DNA of 64,000 nt from JAHEFU01 sp020440645 (GTDB taxonomy: Bacteria; 4484-113; JAFGCY01): positions 1-64,000 of the forward strand of contig JAGRNR010000009.1 of the NCBI GenBank assembly GCA_020440645.1, written 5' to 3'. The notes below the pieces were generated by a model, which did not search any database, had not been told where the DNA came from, and was given only the letters and a program-made list of their open reading frames with translations. This document shows positions 9,262-17,443 of the stretch, piece by piece. The position numbers were made by a program, and so were the translations under genes. The number at the start of each line of letters is the position of its first letter. Within the stretch, counting starts at the first letter, position 1.

Positions 9262-10002
9262 ATGAAAATGCTTAGCTATTCCAGGGCCCAATGGTACGTG
9301 GATCTGATGGATCCAATGGCGGAAGCCCTCAACCAGCTTGATGTGGATCGATTCAATGAATTGCGCGCCCGTGCACTTGCAATCATCTCCACTGAGGAAA
9401 TGGACCGTGACATGGCCGATGCCATCGACATTGTCGTTTCCTACCTGGGTTTCCTGCGCCATGTGGCGTTCCGTGAGAATGGTGAGGCTGAACGGGATTA
9501 CCCGCAGGCTCGTGAAAGGCTGCTGCGCCGGACCCACGGCCCGGAAAGCGACCTGACCCGCCGGCGCTATTACCTGCAGTTGCGCATCATCGCGGACAAC
9601 ATGAAGCTCGAGCCGCTGCAGATCAATGAGTTCCGCAGCCTGTTCTCAGACCTGGACTTCCATGAGATGCATACCGAGCAATGGTATTTCGCATCGAATT
9701 TCGCCTTCCGGCACAAGGACCTCGAAACCATCTCGCGGGCCTACGAACAGTTCCTGCTGTATCGCGACGAGCACGACAATGAGCTGTTCCAGTGGGTGCG
9801 CCTGAGCGTGATGTACCGCCTGCTCAGGCAGGAGGTCCAGCCGCGGCACATTGAAAAGCTGCTGCTGAGCATCCGCACCTCGGCGAATGCGCGCGAGGTG
9901 CGCTCGCTGCTGCTGCCTGAGATCGAGCGCCAGCAGTTGATGACCCCCGAGCTAGAAGCGCTGCTGGAGCGGACCCAGGACCAGCTGGACATGTCCCGCT
10001 GA
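9262..10002 (+). CDS. Unknown helical cytoplasmic protein
   Basis: Protein of 246 residues, not recognised. It has no signal peptide or membrane segment. It is rich in charged residues and appears all-helical, with a Tyr/Leu/Arg-rich middle (RRRYYLQLRIIADNM) and aromatic stretches near residues 125-160 (EQWYFASNFAFRHKD), reminiscent of TPR/HAT-like helical hairpins without a clear repeat. The last third (LSIRTSANAREVRSLL, then a Glu-rich helix) could be a coiled coil. It is followed after 110 bases by the ABC permease pair on the same strand. Codon use matches the neighbours. Function unknown. Confidence 0.72.
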   Translation: MKMLSYSRAQWYVDLMDPMAEALNQLDVDRFNELRARALAIISTEEMDRDMADAIDIVVSYLGFLRHVAFRENGEAERDYPQARERLLRRTHGPESDLTRRRYYLQLRIIADNMKLEPLQINEFRSLFSDLDFHEMHTEQWYFASNFAFRHKDLETISRAYEQFLLYRDEHDNELFQWVRLSVMYRLLRQEVQPRHIEKLLLSIRTSANAREVRSLLLPEIERQQLMTPELEALLERTQDQLDMSR

Positions 10003-10111
10003 TTTCCCACAGCCCAGCGTGCTTTGAAACAATCATGCCTGACTGGGATATGATTAATGAGAGGCAGGGACGGACCGCAGATCCCCTGCCGGCGGGCCGG
10101 TCTGGGTAGGC

Positions 10112-11335
10112 ATGATCATCTTCGAAGTCATTCGCATGGCACTGCGCGGTGTGCGCGCCAATCTGCTGCGTTCAATGCTCACCACACTCGGCATCGCCGT
10201 CGGCGTGGGCTGCGTCGTGACGCTGATCGCCTACAGCGCTGGCAACACCAAGCAGCTGCTTGACCAGTTCAGCGGCTTCGGCACCAAGTCGATGACCGTC
10301 TCGCTGGACAACTTCAACGGCAGCACCGCCATGCGGCTTGACCTCGAAGATGCCGCGGCCCTGCGCCGGGAGATCCCGGTGCTCGAAGTGGCGGCTGCGG
10401 TGATGTTCTTCAGCAATGTCGACCTCGACCTCAACGGCGCGGTCAAGACCGGCGTCACCCTCACCGCCGTCGAACCGCAGTATTTCAAGGCCCGCACCTT
10501 CGAGCTCTCCAGCGGGCACTACTTCAACCAGAATGACAACCTCTCACTGGCTCCGCTGGCGGTGATCGGTGCCAACGTGAAGGACGAGCTGTTCATGAAC
10601 CTCGACCCGGTCGGACAGCAGCTGCTGATCCAGGGCAAGCCCTTCACCGTGATCGGCGTGATGGCACGGCGTGACGAGGGCCGCCACGGCGGCAGCAATG
10701 ACGAGGTGCTGATCCCGCCCCATACCGCAATCGTCGAGTTCCCGACGATGGACCCGATGGTCAACATTGACATCGAGGTCAAGGACGAGAAGTACCTTGA
10801 GTTCGCGAAGACCCGCGTGACCGAAGTGCTCGAGGGCCGCCACCCGGAAATCGTGCTCGCCAAGAACGAGCGCTGGAGCCCGCTCAACGTCTGGATGTTC
10901 AACGACTGGCTGAAGCGCCGCACAGCCGCTGCCAACTCGATGTCGCGCTTCCTGCTGGTGATCGGCCTGCTGTGCCTGACCATCGGCGCCGTCGGTGTGA
11001 TGAACATCATGCTCGTGGCGGTCGAGGAGCGCACGCTGGAGATCGGCCTGCGCAAGGCGCTCGGTGCCACCCGGGCGGGGATCATCGGCCAGTTCCTGAG
11101 TGAGGCGCTGATCGTCTGCCTCAGCGGCGGGGCGATCGGGCTCGGCGTTGCCATCGTGGCCTGCGCCAAGATGGCGGCGATGCCCGAGGATGCCAACGTA
11201 CCCGATCCGCTGCTCACGCAGAACCTGATGATCGGCTCGATCCTCGTTTCACTGGTGATCGCACTGGCGGCCGGCACCTGGCCCGCCGTGCTCGCATCCT
11301 CCACGGACCCGATCGAGTCCCTGTCCTACGAGTAA
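10112..11335 (+). CDS. MacB-like ABC transporter permease (FtsX fold), first copy
   Basis: Inner-membrane permease of 407 residues with the MacB layout: one N-terminal helix (about 20-45, including RSMLTTLGIAVGVG), a large periplasmic MacB-PCD domain (about 45-270), then three C-terminal helices forming the FtsX domain. The conserved segment GAVGVMNIMLVAVEERTLEI and the coupling-helix region GLRKALGATR are clear. The family exports macrolides, lipoproteins, peptides or virulence factors, or drives periplasmic enzymes mechanically, using a separate or fused ATPase. No ATPase domain is fused here and none is encoded in the window. Only 3 bases separate it from a second, similar permease, suggesting a heterodimer. 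Confidence 0.92.
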   Translation: MIIFEVIRMALRGVRANLLRSMLTTLGIAVGVGCVVTLIAYSAGNTKQLLDQFSGFGTKSMTVSLDNFNGSTAMRLDLEDAAALRREIPVLEVAAAVMFFSNVDLDLNGAVKTGVTLTAVEPQYFKARTFELSSGHYFNQNDNLSLAPLAVIGANVKDELFMNLDPVGQQLLIQGKPFTVIGVMARRDEGRHGGSNDEVLIPPHTAIVEFPTMDPMVNIDIEVKDEKYLEFAKTRVTEVLEGRHPEIVLAKNERWSPLNVWMFNDWLKRRTAAANSMSRFLLVIGLLCLTIGAVGVMNIMLVAVEERTLEIGLRKALGATRAGIIGQFLSEALIVCLSGGAIGLGVAIVACAKMAAMPEDANVPDPLLTQNLMIGSILVSLVIALAAGTWPAVLASSTDPIESLSYE

Positions 11336-11338
11336 GCC

Positions 11339-12586
11339 ATGTCCACCATCGAGATCATGCTGGCCTGCGTCAAGTCCATCTCCGCGAGGTGGAACCGCAG
11401 CCTGCTGACCGTGCTCGGCGTGGTGGTCGGGGTCGGCACCGTGGTGCTGCTGCTGGCATACGGTGCCGGGCAGAAGGCCGAGCTGCTGGCACGCTATGAG
11501 GACTGGGGCGCCAATGAGATCCGCGTCAACATCCGCGGGCGCTGGGGCCGTGGCAACTGGATGTCCGAGCGCGAACGCCTGACACCCGGCGACCTGGACG
11601 CCATCCTGAAGGACTGCGGTGCGGTCTCGCGCGCCGAGCCCTCCGTTGACACCGAAACCACCGTCCGCCTTGGCTCATATGAGCTGGAGGAGGTCGAGGT
11701 GCTCGGTGTCGGCCCTGACTACTTCGACATCCTTGGCGAGGAACTGGTCACCGGCGAAGCCTTCGGCGCCGAGGAGAACGTGCTGCGCGAGAGGGTCTGC
11801 ATCATCAACACCACGATGCAGAAGGAGCTGTTCTTCGGCGCCCCGGCGCTCGGGCAGTTCATTGACATTGCCGGCCGGCGCTTCCGCATCGTCGGCACGA
11901 TTGACTACGAGGAGGGCCGCCGCGCTGAGCCGACGGCCTTCATGCCCTACCTGACCTTCACGGACCGCACCTTCATCAACCAGCGCGGGCTCGGTGAGAT
12001 CGTTGCCAGCGCCGTCAGCAGCAAGCATGTGAAGCTGGCGGCCCAGCAGATCGAGGAGCTGATGTACCTGCGCCACCCGCGCATCGAGAAGCCGGATGAA
12101 AGCGAGATCCGTGGCTGGTGGGACAAGCCGATCCGCGTGATGTACTCCGAGGAGCTGCGCAGCCAGCGAGAGGCCACCGCCGACAGTTTCGGCCAGTTCC
12201 TCGCGGTGATCGGCTTCCTCTCGCTGCTGATCGGCGGCGTCGGTGTGATGAACATCATGCTCGTGACGGTGCACCAGCGCACCGCGGAGATCGGCCTGCG
12301 CAAGGCGCTCGGGGCCAAGCGCGAGGACATCCTGCGCCAGTTCCTCGCTGAAGCGGTGCTGATCAGCTTCAGCGGCGGGCTGATCGGGCTCGGGGCCGCC
12401 TGGATGGGCGCGAAGATCCTTGCCAACATGCCGGAGGATGCCCAGGTGCCGGACCCGGTGATCTCACCGCTGATCATCTTCATCGCCTTTGCGGTGACAG
12501 TCGGCACCGGCGTGTTCTTCGGCTACTACCCGGCCTGGCAGGCCTCACGCCTCGACCCGATCGAGGCCCTGCGCAGCAGCCGCTGA
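11339..12586 (+). CDS. MacB-like ABC transporter permease (FtsX fold), second copy
   Basis: Permease of 415 residues, paralogous to the upstream gene and almost certainly co-transcribed with it (3-base gap). The same architecture is visible: N-terminal helix with SLLTVLGVVVGVGTVVLLLA, a periplasmic domain at about 45-280, and three C-terminal helices with GGVGVMNIMLVTVHQRTAEI and GLRKALGAKREDIL. The last residues (ASRLDPIEALRSSR) match the usual MacB C-terminus. Its periplasmic domain is more Arg-rich near the start (NIRGRWGRGNWM) than that of its partner. The substrate is unknown, and the cognate ATP-binding protein must be encoded elsewhere if the pair is functional. Confidence 0.92.
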   Translation: MSTIEIMLACVKSISARWNRSLLTVLGVVVGVGTVVLLLAYGAGQKAELLARYEDWGANEIRVNIRGRWGRGNWMSERERLTPGDLDAILKDCGAVSRAEPSVDTETTVRLGSYELEEVEVLGVGPDYFDILGEELVTGEAFGAEENVLRERVCIINTTMQKELFFGAPALGQFIDIAGRRFRIVGTIDYEEGRRAEPTAFMPYLTFTDRTFINQRGLGEIVASAVSSKHVKLAAQQIEELMYLRHPRIEKPDESEIRGWWDKPIRVMYSEELRSQREATADSFGQFLAVIGFLSLLIGGVGVMNIMLVTVHQRTAEIGLRKALGAKREDILRQFLAEAVLISFSGGLIGLGAAWMGAKILANMPEDAQVPDPVISPLIIFIAFAVTVGTGVFFGYYPAWQASRLDPIEALRSSR

Positions 12587-12602
12587 ATACCACCCTGCTT
12601 GC

Positions 12603-13970
12603 CTAGCCGTCCCCGCTGTCCATTCCCGCCTCATTCTCTCCGCGGCTGGCCTGCTCCGGCGCACTGGGCCGCCTGAGCGGCTGGGGCAGGTCGGAGGATC
12701 CACCACGGCGTAGCTCCTGCGGGATGTCGGACGGTCCGTCCATCTTGTGCAGGTACAGCGACTGGCTCGGGAAGGCGAAGTCAACGCCGATCTCGGCAAA
12801 CAGGTCCATGATGCGCAGCATCAGGTCCTCGCGGATGATCAGGTAGTCCGCCCAGACAGCCGTATTGGCAAAGCAGTACACGAGGATATCCAGCGAGCTG
12901 GCACCGAAGTCGGTGAAGTGCACCAGATGGAAGCGCTGGTCGATGCCGCTGTGCTTTTCGATGATGTCGCGAATGCCATCCACGGCCTTGCGCAGCCTGG
13001 TGGCATCCGCGTCATAGGTGATGCCGATCGTCAGGTTGATGCGGCGCATGTCGCGCACGCTGAAGTTCTGGATGTTCTCGTTGGTGACGATCTTGTTCGG
13101 CACGCTGACAACGGTCTTGTCAAAGCAGCGGATGCGCGTGGAGCGGATGCCGATCTCCTCCACGTCGCCCTCCACGCCGGCCATCTTGATCCAGTCCCCG
13201 CGCTTGAACGGGCGGTCCATGAAGATCATGAAGCTGCCGAAGATGTTGGCAACGGTGTCCTGCGCGGCGAAGGCCAGCGCCAGGCCGCCGATGCCGACAC
13301 CGGCCAGCACTGCGGTGATGTCCCCGCCCCAGCTCTGCACGCAGGTCAGGATCACCAGCAGGATGATCAGCACCTTGGCGGTGTCGCGGATCATCGGGAT
13401 GAACTGCCCGTCCAGTACGCTCGTGCTGTCCGGCCGCTCCTTCTGGCTCAGCCAGCTCAGCGCGACCTCGACGACGCGGAACAGGATCATGCCGACGTTG
13501 ACGATCAGCCAGGTTGTCAGCAGCGACCACACGATCGCATTCGCGCGGCCGGGCAGGTCGATGAAGGCGAAGGCCAGGAACAGGCCCCAGATCATCACGA
13601 AGGTGCCGATCTGCTTGCGCAGTGCGGCCAGGACCCGGTCGTCATACTTCGTCTCGGTACGTTCAACGATCGGCTTCAGGTAGCGGTCCATCACCTTCTT
13701 CGCGATCTGGCTGATGAACAGTGCCAGCAGCAGGAAGAATGCCGCGGCCAGCAGCCCGAAGGCGTTGAGGCCGAAGACGGTGGTGTTGTTGAGCTGCCTG
13801 TAGGTGCTGGTCACGTTGGCGCCCAGCACGCGTTCTATCAGTTCGTTGGTCTTCTGGCGGGTTTCCTGGCGAGCGCTGTCCGAATCCGGCACCAGCAGCG
13901 GTATCTGTGCCTGGCCCTCCTGCGAGTCCGCCTGTGCGTTGTCAGTGCTCTGCTGGAGAAGTAGGAGCAT
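12603..13970 (-). CDS. Small-conductance mechanosensitive channel (MscS family), copy C
   Basis: Third MscS-family channel in the window, 455 residues from the ATG at 13970. The upstream in-frame extension to 14210 overlaps deoC and is not credible. It has a hydrophilic N-terminus (QQSTDNAQADSQEGQ), several hydrophobic segments from about residue 70, the pore signature GVGIGGLALAFAAQ and beta-domain residues GDVEEIGIRSTRIR. The C-terminus carries a Pro/Arg/Ser-rich tail of about 45 residues. It is convergent with the ABC permeases (17-base gap) and divergent from deoC. Sequence identity to copies A and B is obvious in the pore region but low elsewhere, so they are old paralogues. Confidence 0.92.
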   Translation of the reverse strand: MLLLLQQSTDNAQADSQEGQAQIPLLVPDSDSARQETRQKTNELIERVLGANVTSTYRQLNNTTVFGLNAFGLLAAAFFLLLALFISQIAKKVMDRYLKPIVERTETKYDDRVLAALRKQIGTFVMIWGLFLAFAFIDLPGRANAIVWSLLTTWLIVNVGMILFRVVEVALSWLSQKERPDSTSVLDGQFIPMIRDTAKVLIILLVILTCVQSWGGDITAVLAGVGIGGLALAFAAQDTVANIFGSFMIFMDRPFKRGDWIKMAGVEGDVEEIGIRSTRIRCFDKTVVSVPNKIVTNENIQNFSVRDMRRINLTIGITYDADATRLRKAVDGIRDIIEKHSGIDQRFHLVHFTDFGASSLDILVYCFANTAVWADYLIIREDLMLRIMDLFAEIGVDFAFPSQSLYLHKMDGPSDIPQELRRGGSSDLPQPLRRPSAPEQASRGENEAGMDSGDG

Positions 13971-14031
13971 GCGGCCATTATACAGTCGGTATTTCTGGCA
14001 GCGCTGCTGCGGCAGGCCATACAATGTCAAC

Positions 14032-14703
14032 ATGTTCATGCGACCGCCCGCTGATGCTGCATTGCACACGAGGCTTGACCAGGCATTCCTCAAGGCCGAC
14101 CCGGCTGCCACGGTGGAGGCCCTGCGTGCCCAGGTGGAATTGGCAACACGCCTGCAGCTGCGCAGCCTGTGCGTGCCGCCGCTGCTGGCCGGCACGGTGA
14201 AGAAGCACAACCCGCAGCTCAGGGTATCGACCGTGGTGGCCTATCCGCTCGGGCTGGAAAGCGCCAGCTGCAAGTACTTCTCGATCGAGGAACTGATGGA
14301 GCAGGGCATTGACGAGTTCGACGTCGTGCTGGACCTGTTCGCGCTCGTGAATGGCAACATGGCGAAGCTGGCGGCCGAGGCCGGCAAGCTCGGCACGCTC
14401 TGCCGCCGCCAGCAGCGGATGCTGAAGGTGATCATCGAAACCCCGATCCTCAATGAGGCTCGCATCACTGAAGTGGTACACGTGCTGCGCGATGCCCCGG
14501 TGGACTGCGTCAAGACCAGCACCGGCTACGGCCGCGATGCCACGAAAGTCGAACATGTGGAGCTGATCCGCCGGGAACTGGGCGACGACAGGCTCGTGAA
14601 ATGCAGCGGCGGAGTGCGCAGCAGGGAGGATGCCCTGCGGATGGTGGATGCCGGTGCGGACATCATCGGCACCAGCAGCGCCGAGGCGATCCTCGCTTCC
14701 TAG
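14032..14703 (+). CDS. deoC: Deoxyribose-phosphate aldolase
   Basis: Class I aldolase of 223 residues, a normal length, cleaving 2-deoxyribose-5-phosphate to glyceraldehyde-3-phosphate and acetaldehyde in deoxynucleoside salvage. The Schiff-base lysine segment is CVKTSTGYG, and the second catalytic lysine is in LVKCSGGVRSREDA, followed by the phosphate-binding GADIIGTS. The beta-barrel strand LKVIIETPIL is also typical. The ATG at 14032 (MFMRPP) was chosen because the upstream in-frame sequence overlaps the divergent mscS gene and has no homology character. No strong Shine-Dalgarno sequence precedes it. No other nucleoside-catabolism gene is adjacent. The stop overlaps the stop of the next, convergent gene by 3 bases within CTAG. 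Confidence 0.93.
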   Translation: MFMRPPADAALHTRLDQAFLKADPAATVEALRAQVELATRLQLRSLCVPPLLAGTVKKHNPQLRVSTVVAYPLGLESASCKYFSIEELMEQGIDEFDVVLDLFALVNGNMAKLAAEAGKLGTLCRRQQRMLKVIIETPILNEARITEVVHVLRDAPVDCVKTSTGYGRDATKVEHVELIRRELGDDRLVKCSGGVRSREDALRMVDAGADIIGTSSAEAILAS

Positions 14704-15161
14704 ACCCCGATCTCCTCGCGGTCCATGCCGACCTGCTCCATCAGCGGGAATGCCATCCAGTACAGCAGGCAGGTGAATACGGCAGCGACGCTGCTCATCA
14801 CCCCGGCCGGCCAGCGGTGGAAGTCATTGCTGAAGGTGAAGTACAGCCACATCCCGCCCAGGATCAGGCAGACAACGCCGGCGATTGCGAGGAAGCGGCT
14901 CGTGCCGCTGCTTTCCAGCGTGAACTGCCAGCGTTCATGGTCGCTCGTATCCATGTCCCAGTAGACCACGCCCAGCAGCAGCTGGTAGATTCCGCCGAGC
15001 ACCAGCGCCCAGCTGCACATGTAGCTGAAGCCGATGATGCCGTGGTTGAAGCCCTTGAAGATCACCACCGTGTCGGCGGCGTCAATCCAGGGCAGGCGCG
15101 GCCCATTGACCAGCACGAATGCCGTGCAGACTATCGCAGCTATCAGGTAGAGGCTTCGCAT
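14700..15161 (-). CDS. Small multi-pass membrane protein, unknown
   Basis: Protein of 153 residues with about four hydrophobic helices (roughly 4-20, 42-68, 88-110, 120-140). The N-terminal helix could act as an uncleaved signal anchor. The loop between helices 2 and 3 is polar (DMDTSDHERWQFTLESSG), and the C-terminus is acidic (MEQVGMDREEIG). No family was recognised. It is convergent with deoC (stops overlap) and lies 47 bases upstream of the esterase gene's stop in the same direction, so it may be the first gene of its own short unit. Confidence 0.6.
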   Translation of the reverse strand: MRSLYLIAAIVCTAFVLVNGPRLPWIDAADTVVIFKGFNHGIIGFSYMCSWALVLGGIYQLLLGVVYWDMDTSDHERWQFTLESSGTSRFLAIAGVVCLILGGMWLYFTFSNDFHRWPAGVMSSVAAVFTCLLYWMAFPLMEQVGMDREEIGV

Positions 15162-15207
15162 CCCGTTTGATTCTATCCCGGAATCCGCTTGAATTCCGTG
15201 ACACTAT

Positions 15208-16356
15208 TCAGACATTGTCCATGCCCACGGTGTTCCCGCCGCCCGGTCCAAGCGCATCCAGCCAGTCACAGAAAGCCTCCAGCTCCTGCACGCTGATCTC
15301 ATGGCCCCCATCAAAGCTGAAGCGGGTCACGGGGCAGCCCTGTTCCTCGAGGAAGTCCGCCAGCATCTCGCTTTCAGCCGGCTTCACGGCGCTGTCGCGC
15401 AGGCCATGCCCCGAGAACACCGGAAAATCGAGTTCGCGGCGCGGCAGTTCGTCATTCACCGCGAGCGTGGTGCTGAAGCAGGCCAGCGCGTCATACTGCC
15501 CGCTGCGGGTCAGGGCGCAGTAGCTCGCCAGCATCCCGCCCTGGCTGAAGCCGGCCAGCACCACAGGGCCGATGCGGAAATGCTCTCGCATCCTGGCAAC
15601 CACATTGCCGACGTACTCCGCATTCTGTTCGAGGTACTGCAGGCGCAGCTCATCGCTGAGGCTGCCCGGCCACCAGATGCGCGAGTCCTGGTGGTCGCTG
15701 AACACCGGGTAGGCCGCCGCCGGGGCCGCCATGATGTAGTCCCTGTGCGGCATCTGCTGGCGCCAGGCAGCGATGTTCTCCGGCGTACCGGTTGCCCCGT
15801 GCAGCATCACCACGAGCGTGTATTCGCGCTCGCTGTCAAAGTCTTCCGGCAGGAAGTAGCGCACGCTGCCCATGCTGCCCATCGGCACTAGCAGCGTCTC
15901 ACCCATCTGCTCGCGGTAGCGCAGCTCACGGCTGCGCAGCACCTCGGCCGCCATCCGGAAGCTGTAGTCCTCGCGCACGTTGTCAAAGCGCGGGTCGTCA
16001 ATCCGGGCACTGATGTTGCGCAGCCCGGCCTCCTGTGCGAGGCGCAGTGCATCCGATGCCAGGCTGGCCCGCCCGAGCTGGCCATAGCAGCCAGCCAGGC
16101 GCAGCAGCACCTCGAAATTCGAGGCATCGGACTGCAGGGCCGCGATGTAGCAGGCCGCAGCCTGTTCCAGTTCGCCCTGGTTCTCATGCTGCAGGCCCAT
16201 CAGCACATAACTGGCCCGGTCGTTGTCCAGTACGGTGAGCGCATCCCCGGCCAGCGGGTCAATCTCATCCGGGCTCAGGTATTCCCACTGCGCGTGTGCC
16301 ACCGACAGTGACAGCAGTGCGGCAAGCAGGGCCAGCATGGCAATCCGGTGGATCAT
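15208..16356 (-). CDS. Secreted alpha/beta hydrolase (phospholipase/carboxylesterase-like) with TPR-like N-terminus
   Basis: Exported esterase of about 382 residues. The ATG at 16356 has GGAGG eight bases upstream and opens a clean signal peptide (MIHRIAMLALLAALL, ending AHAQ); in-frame ATGs at 16362 and 16386 are less well placed. Residues about 25-125 form TPR-like helices (YVLMGLQHENQGELEQAAAC). The hydrolase core follows: oxyanion strand LVVMLHGATG, nucleophile elbow GFSQGG, an Asp region near GHGLRDSAV, and a C-terminal His in FDGGHEIS. This matches the YpfH/carboxylesterase-like branch. As the last gene of the polysaccharide cluster it may remove ester groups from the polymer, but that is inferred from position only. 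Confidence 0.82.
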   Translation of the reverse strand: MIHRIAMLALLAALLSLSVAHAQWEYLSPDEIDPLAGDALTVLDNDRASYVLMGLQHENQGELEQAAACYIAALQSDASNFEVLLRLAGCYGQLGRASLASDALRLAQEAGLRNISARIDDPRFDNVREDYSFRMAAEVLRSRELRYREQMGETLLVPMGSMGSVRYFLPEDFDSEREYTLVVMLHGATGTPENIAAWRQQMPHRDYIMAAPAAAYPVFSDHQDSRIWWPGSLSDELRLQYLEQNAEYVGNVVARMREHFRIGPVVLAGFSQGGMLASYCALTRSGQYDALACFSTTLAVNDELPRRELDFPVFSGHGLRDSAVKPAESEMLADFLEEQGCPVTRFSFDGGHEISVQELEAFCDWLDALGPGGGNTVGMDNV

Positions 16357-16402
16357 CTTCATTTCCTCCACTCCCCCCTGGAGCATTATGACAGCCGCAG
16401 CT

Positions 16403-17443
16403 TCAGTGGCGTGACCCGAGCTCTGACAGGATCTGCTTCAGGTCCGCCAGGCAACGCTGCTGCCCCGCCGGGCTGCGTCCGTCCACCTTGCGCACCAGGT
16501 CAAACCACGAGTAGGCCAGCACGTTGTCAGCCCCGGCATTGAAGCCGGCCTGCACCATCGCGCGCATCTGCTCGAGCGTCGGGAAGCTGGCGGAATTGCT
16601 GCCCTTGCCGTACATCCGCCAGTCGAAGCTCTGGAACACGAGGATCAGCGGCTGCGATGGCTTGCGCAGCTCATTGGCGCGGCGCACCAGTGCGTCCACC
16701 TCGTAGCTGATCGCCTCGATGCTGTGGCCATCATCCAGCCAATGCGCACCGACGGGGTAGCAGTCCACCATCACCCAGTCGCAGCAGTCGCGGATCATGC
16801 TGCGCATGCTCTGCTCGAACTGCTCATCATGCTGGAGGTAGTCCGGGGTGCCGTGCGGATAGTTGCGGCTATCAAAGCGCCGGTTCATCTCATGGCGGTC
16901 CGGCAGCTGGTTCCAGACGCAGATCTGCGGCCGGTCGGGGTCGATGCGGCGGATGCTCTGGTACAGGTCGCGCATCTGCCCAAGCGACAGGCTGTATTTC
17001 TCCGTGCCGTCCACCCCGCTGAGCATCGGCAGGATCTCATCATGCACATACCAGGCCCCGATCTGCTCCTCGTTGCGCAGGGCCTCGACCTCAGCCAGCG
17101 CCCTGGCAACCTGTACGGAGGATGTGCGCGGGGTAGCACCTTCGAGGGCATTGAACAGGCTGTAGCCGATGCTGATCCCCTCGCGCCTGGCAATCGCCAT
17201 GTAGGCATCGAAGTTGTCACGGTCGGCCGGGCCTTCCGGCCACTGCAGCGCGTAGTCAATCACGAAATTGACACCGCTGTCGGACAGCTCGCTGAACTGC
17301 TCGTTCACCTGAAGCAGGTTCCAGCAGCCCATCGAGATGTAACAGCCCACGAGCCGGTTGGGGTCTGGTGTGCTGTTGGCAGCCAGCGCCCTGCCACCGT
17401 TCAGGCAGGCGATCAGGATCAGGCTGGCCATCAGGGTCCTCAT
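16403..17443 (-). CDS. Secreted TIM-barrel-like (putative glycoside hydrolase) protein
   Basis: Exported protein of 346 residues with a signal peptide ending about ALAAN (residues 20-23). The body alternates strands and helices as in (beta/alpha)8 glycosidases: VNFVIDYALQWP, IGAWYVHDEILPML, CVWNQLPD, WVMVDCYP, ILVFQSFDWRMYG, ADNVLAYSWFDL. The acidic pair in YVHDE and the W-F-D near the end are plausible catalytic or binding positions. No exact GH family is recognised. The start overlaps the stop of the polysaccharide deacetylase by 4 bases (ATGA), so the two are translationally coupled and probably act on the same glycan. Confidence 0.72.
   Translation of the reverse strand: MRTLMASLILIACLNGGRALAANSTPDPNRLVGCYISMGCWNLLQVNEQFSELSDSGVNFVIDYALQWPEGPADRDNFDAYMAIARREGISIGYSLFNALEGATPRTSSVQVARALAEVEALRNEEQIGAWYVHDEILPMLSGVDGTEKYSLSLGQMRDLYQSIRRIDPDRPQICVWNQLPDRHEMNRRFDSRNYPHGTPDYLQHDEQFEQSMRSMIRDCCDWVMVDCYPVGAHWLDDGHSIEAISYEVDALVRRANELRKPSQPLILVFQSFDWRMYGKGSNSASFPTLEQMRAMVQAGFNAGADNVLAYSWFDLVRKVDGRSPAGQQRCLADLKQILSELGSRH

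Noticed and set aside
6700..10100. Shared 14-mer CCTGCCGGCGGGCC near 6701 and 10086 as a dispersed repeat
   Set aside because: Short and GC-rich; such words are expected by chance here, and no flanking similarity exists.
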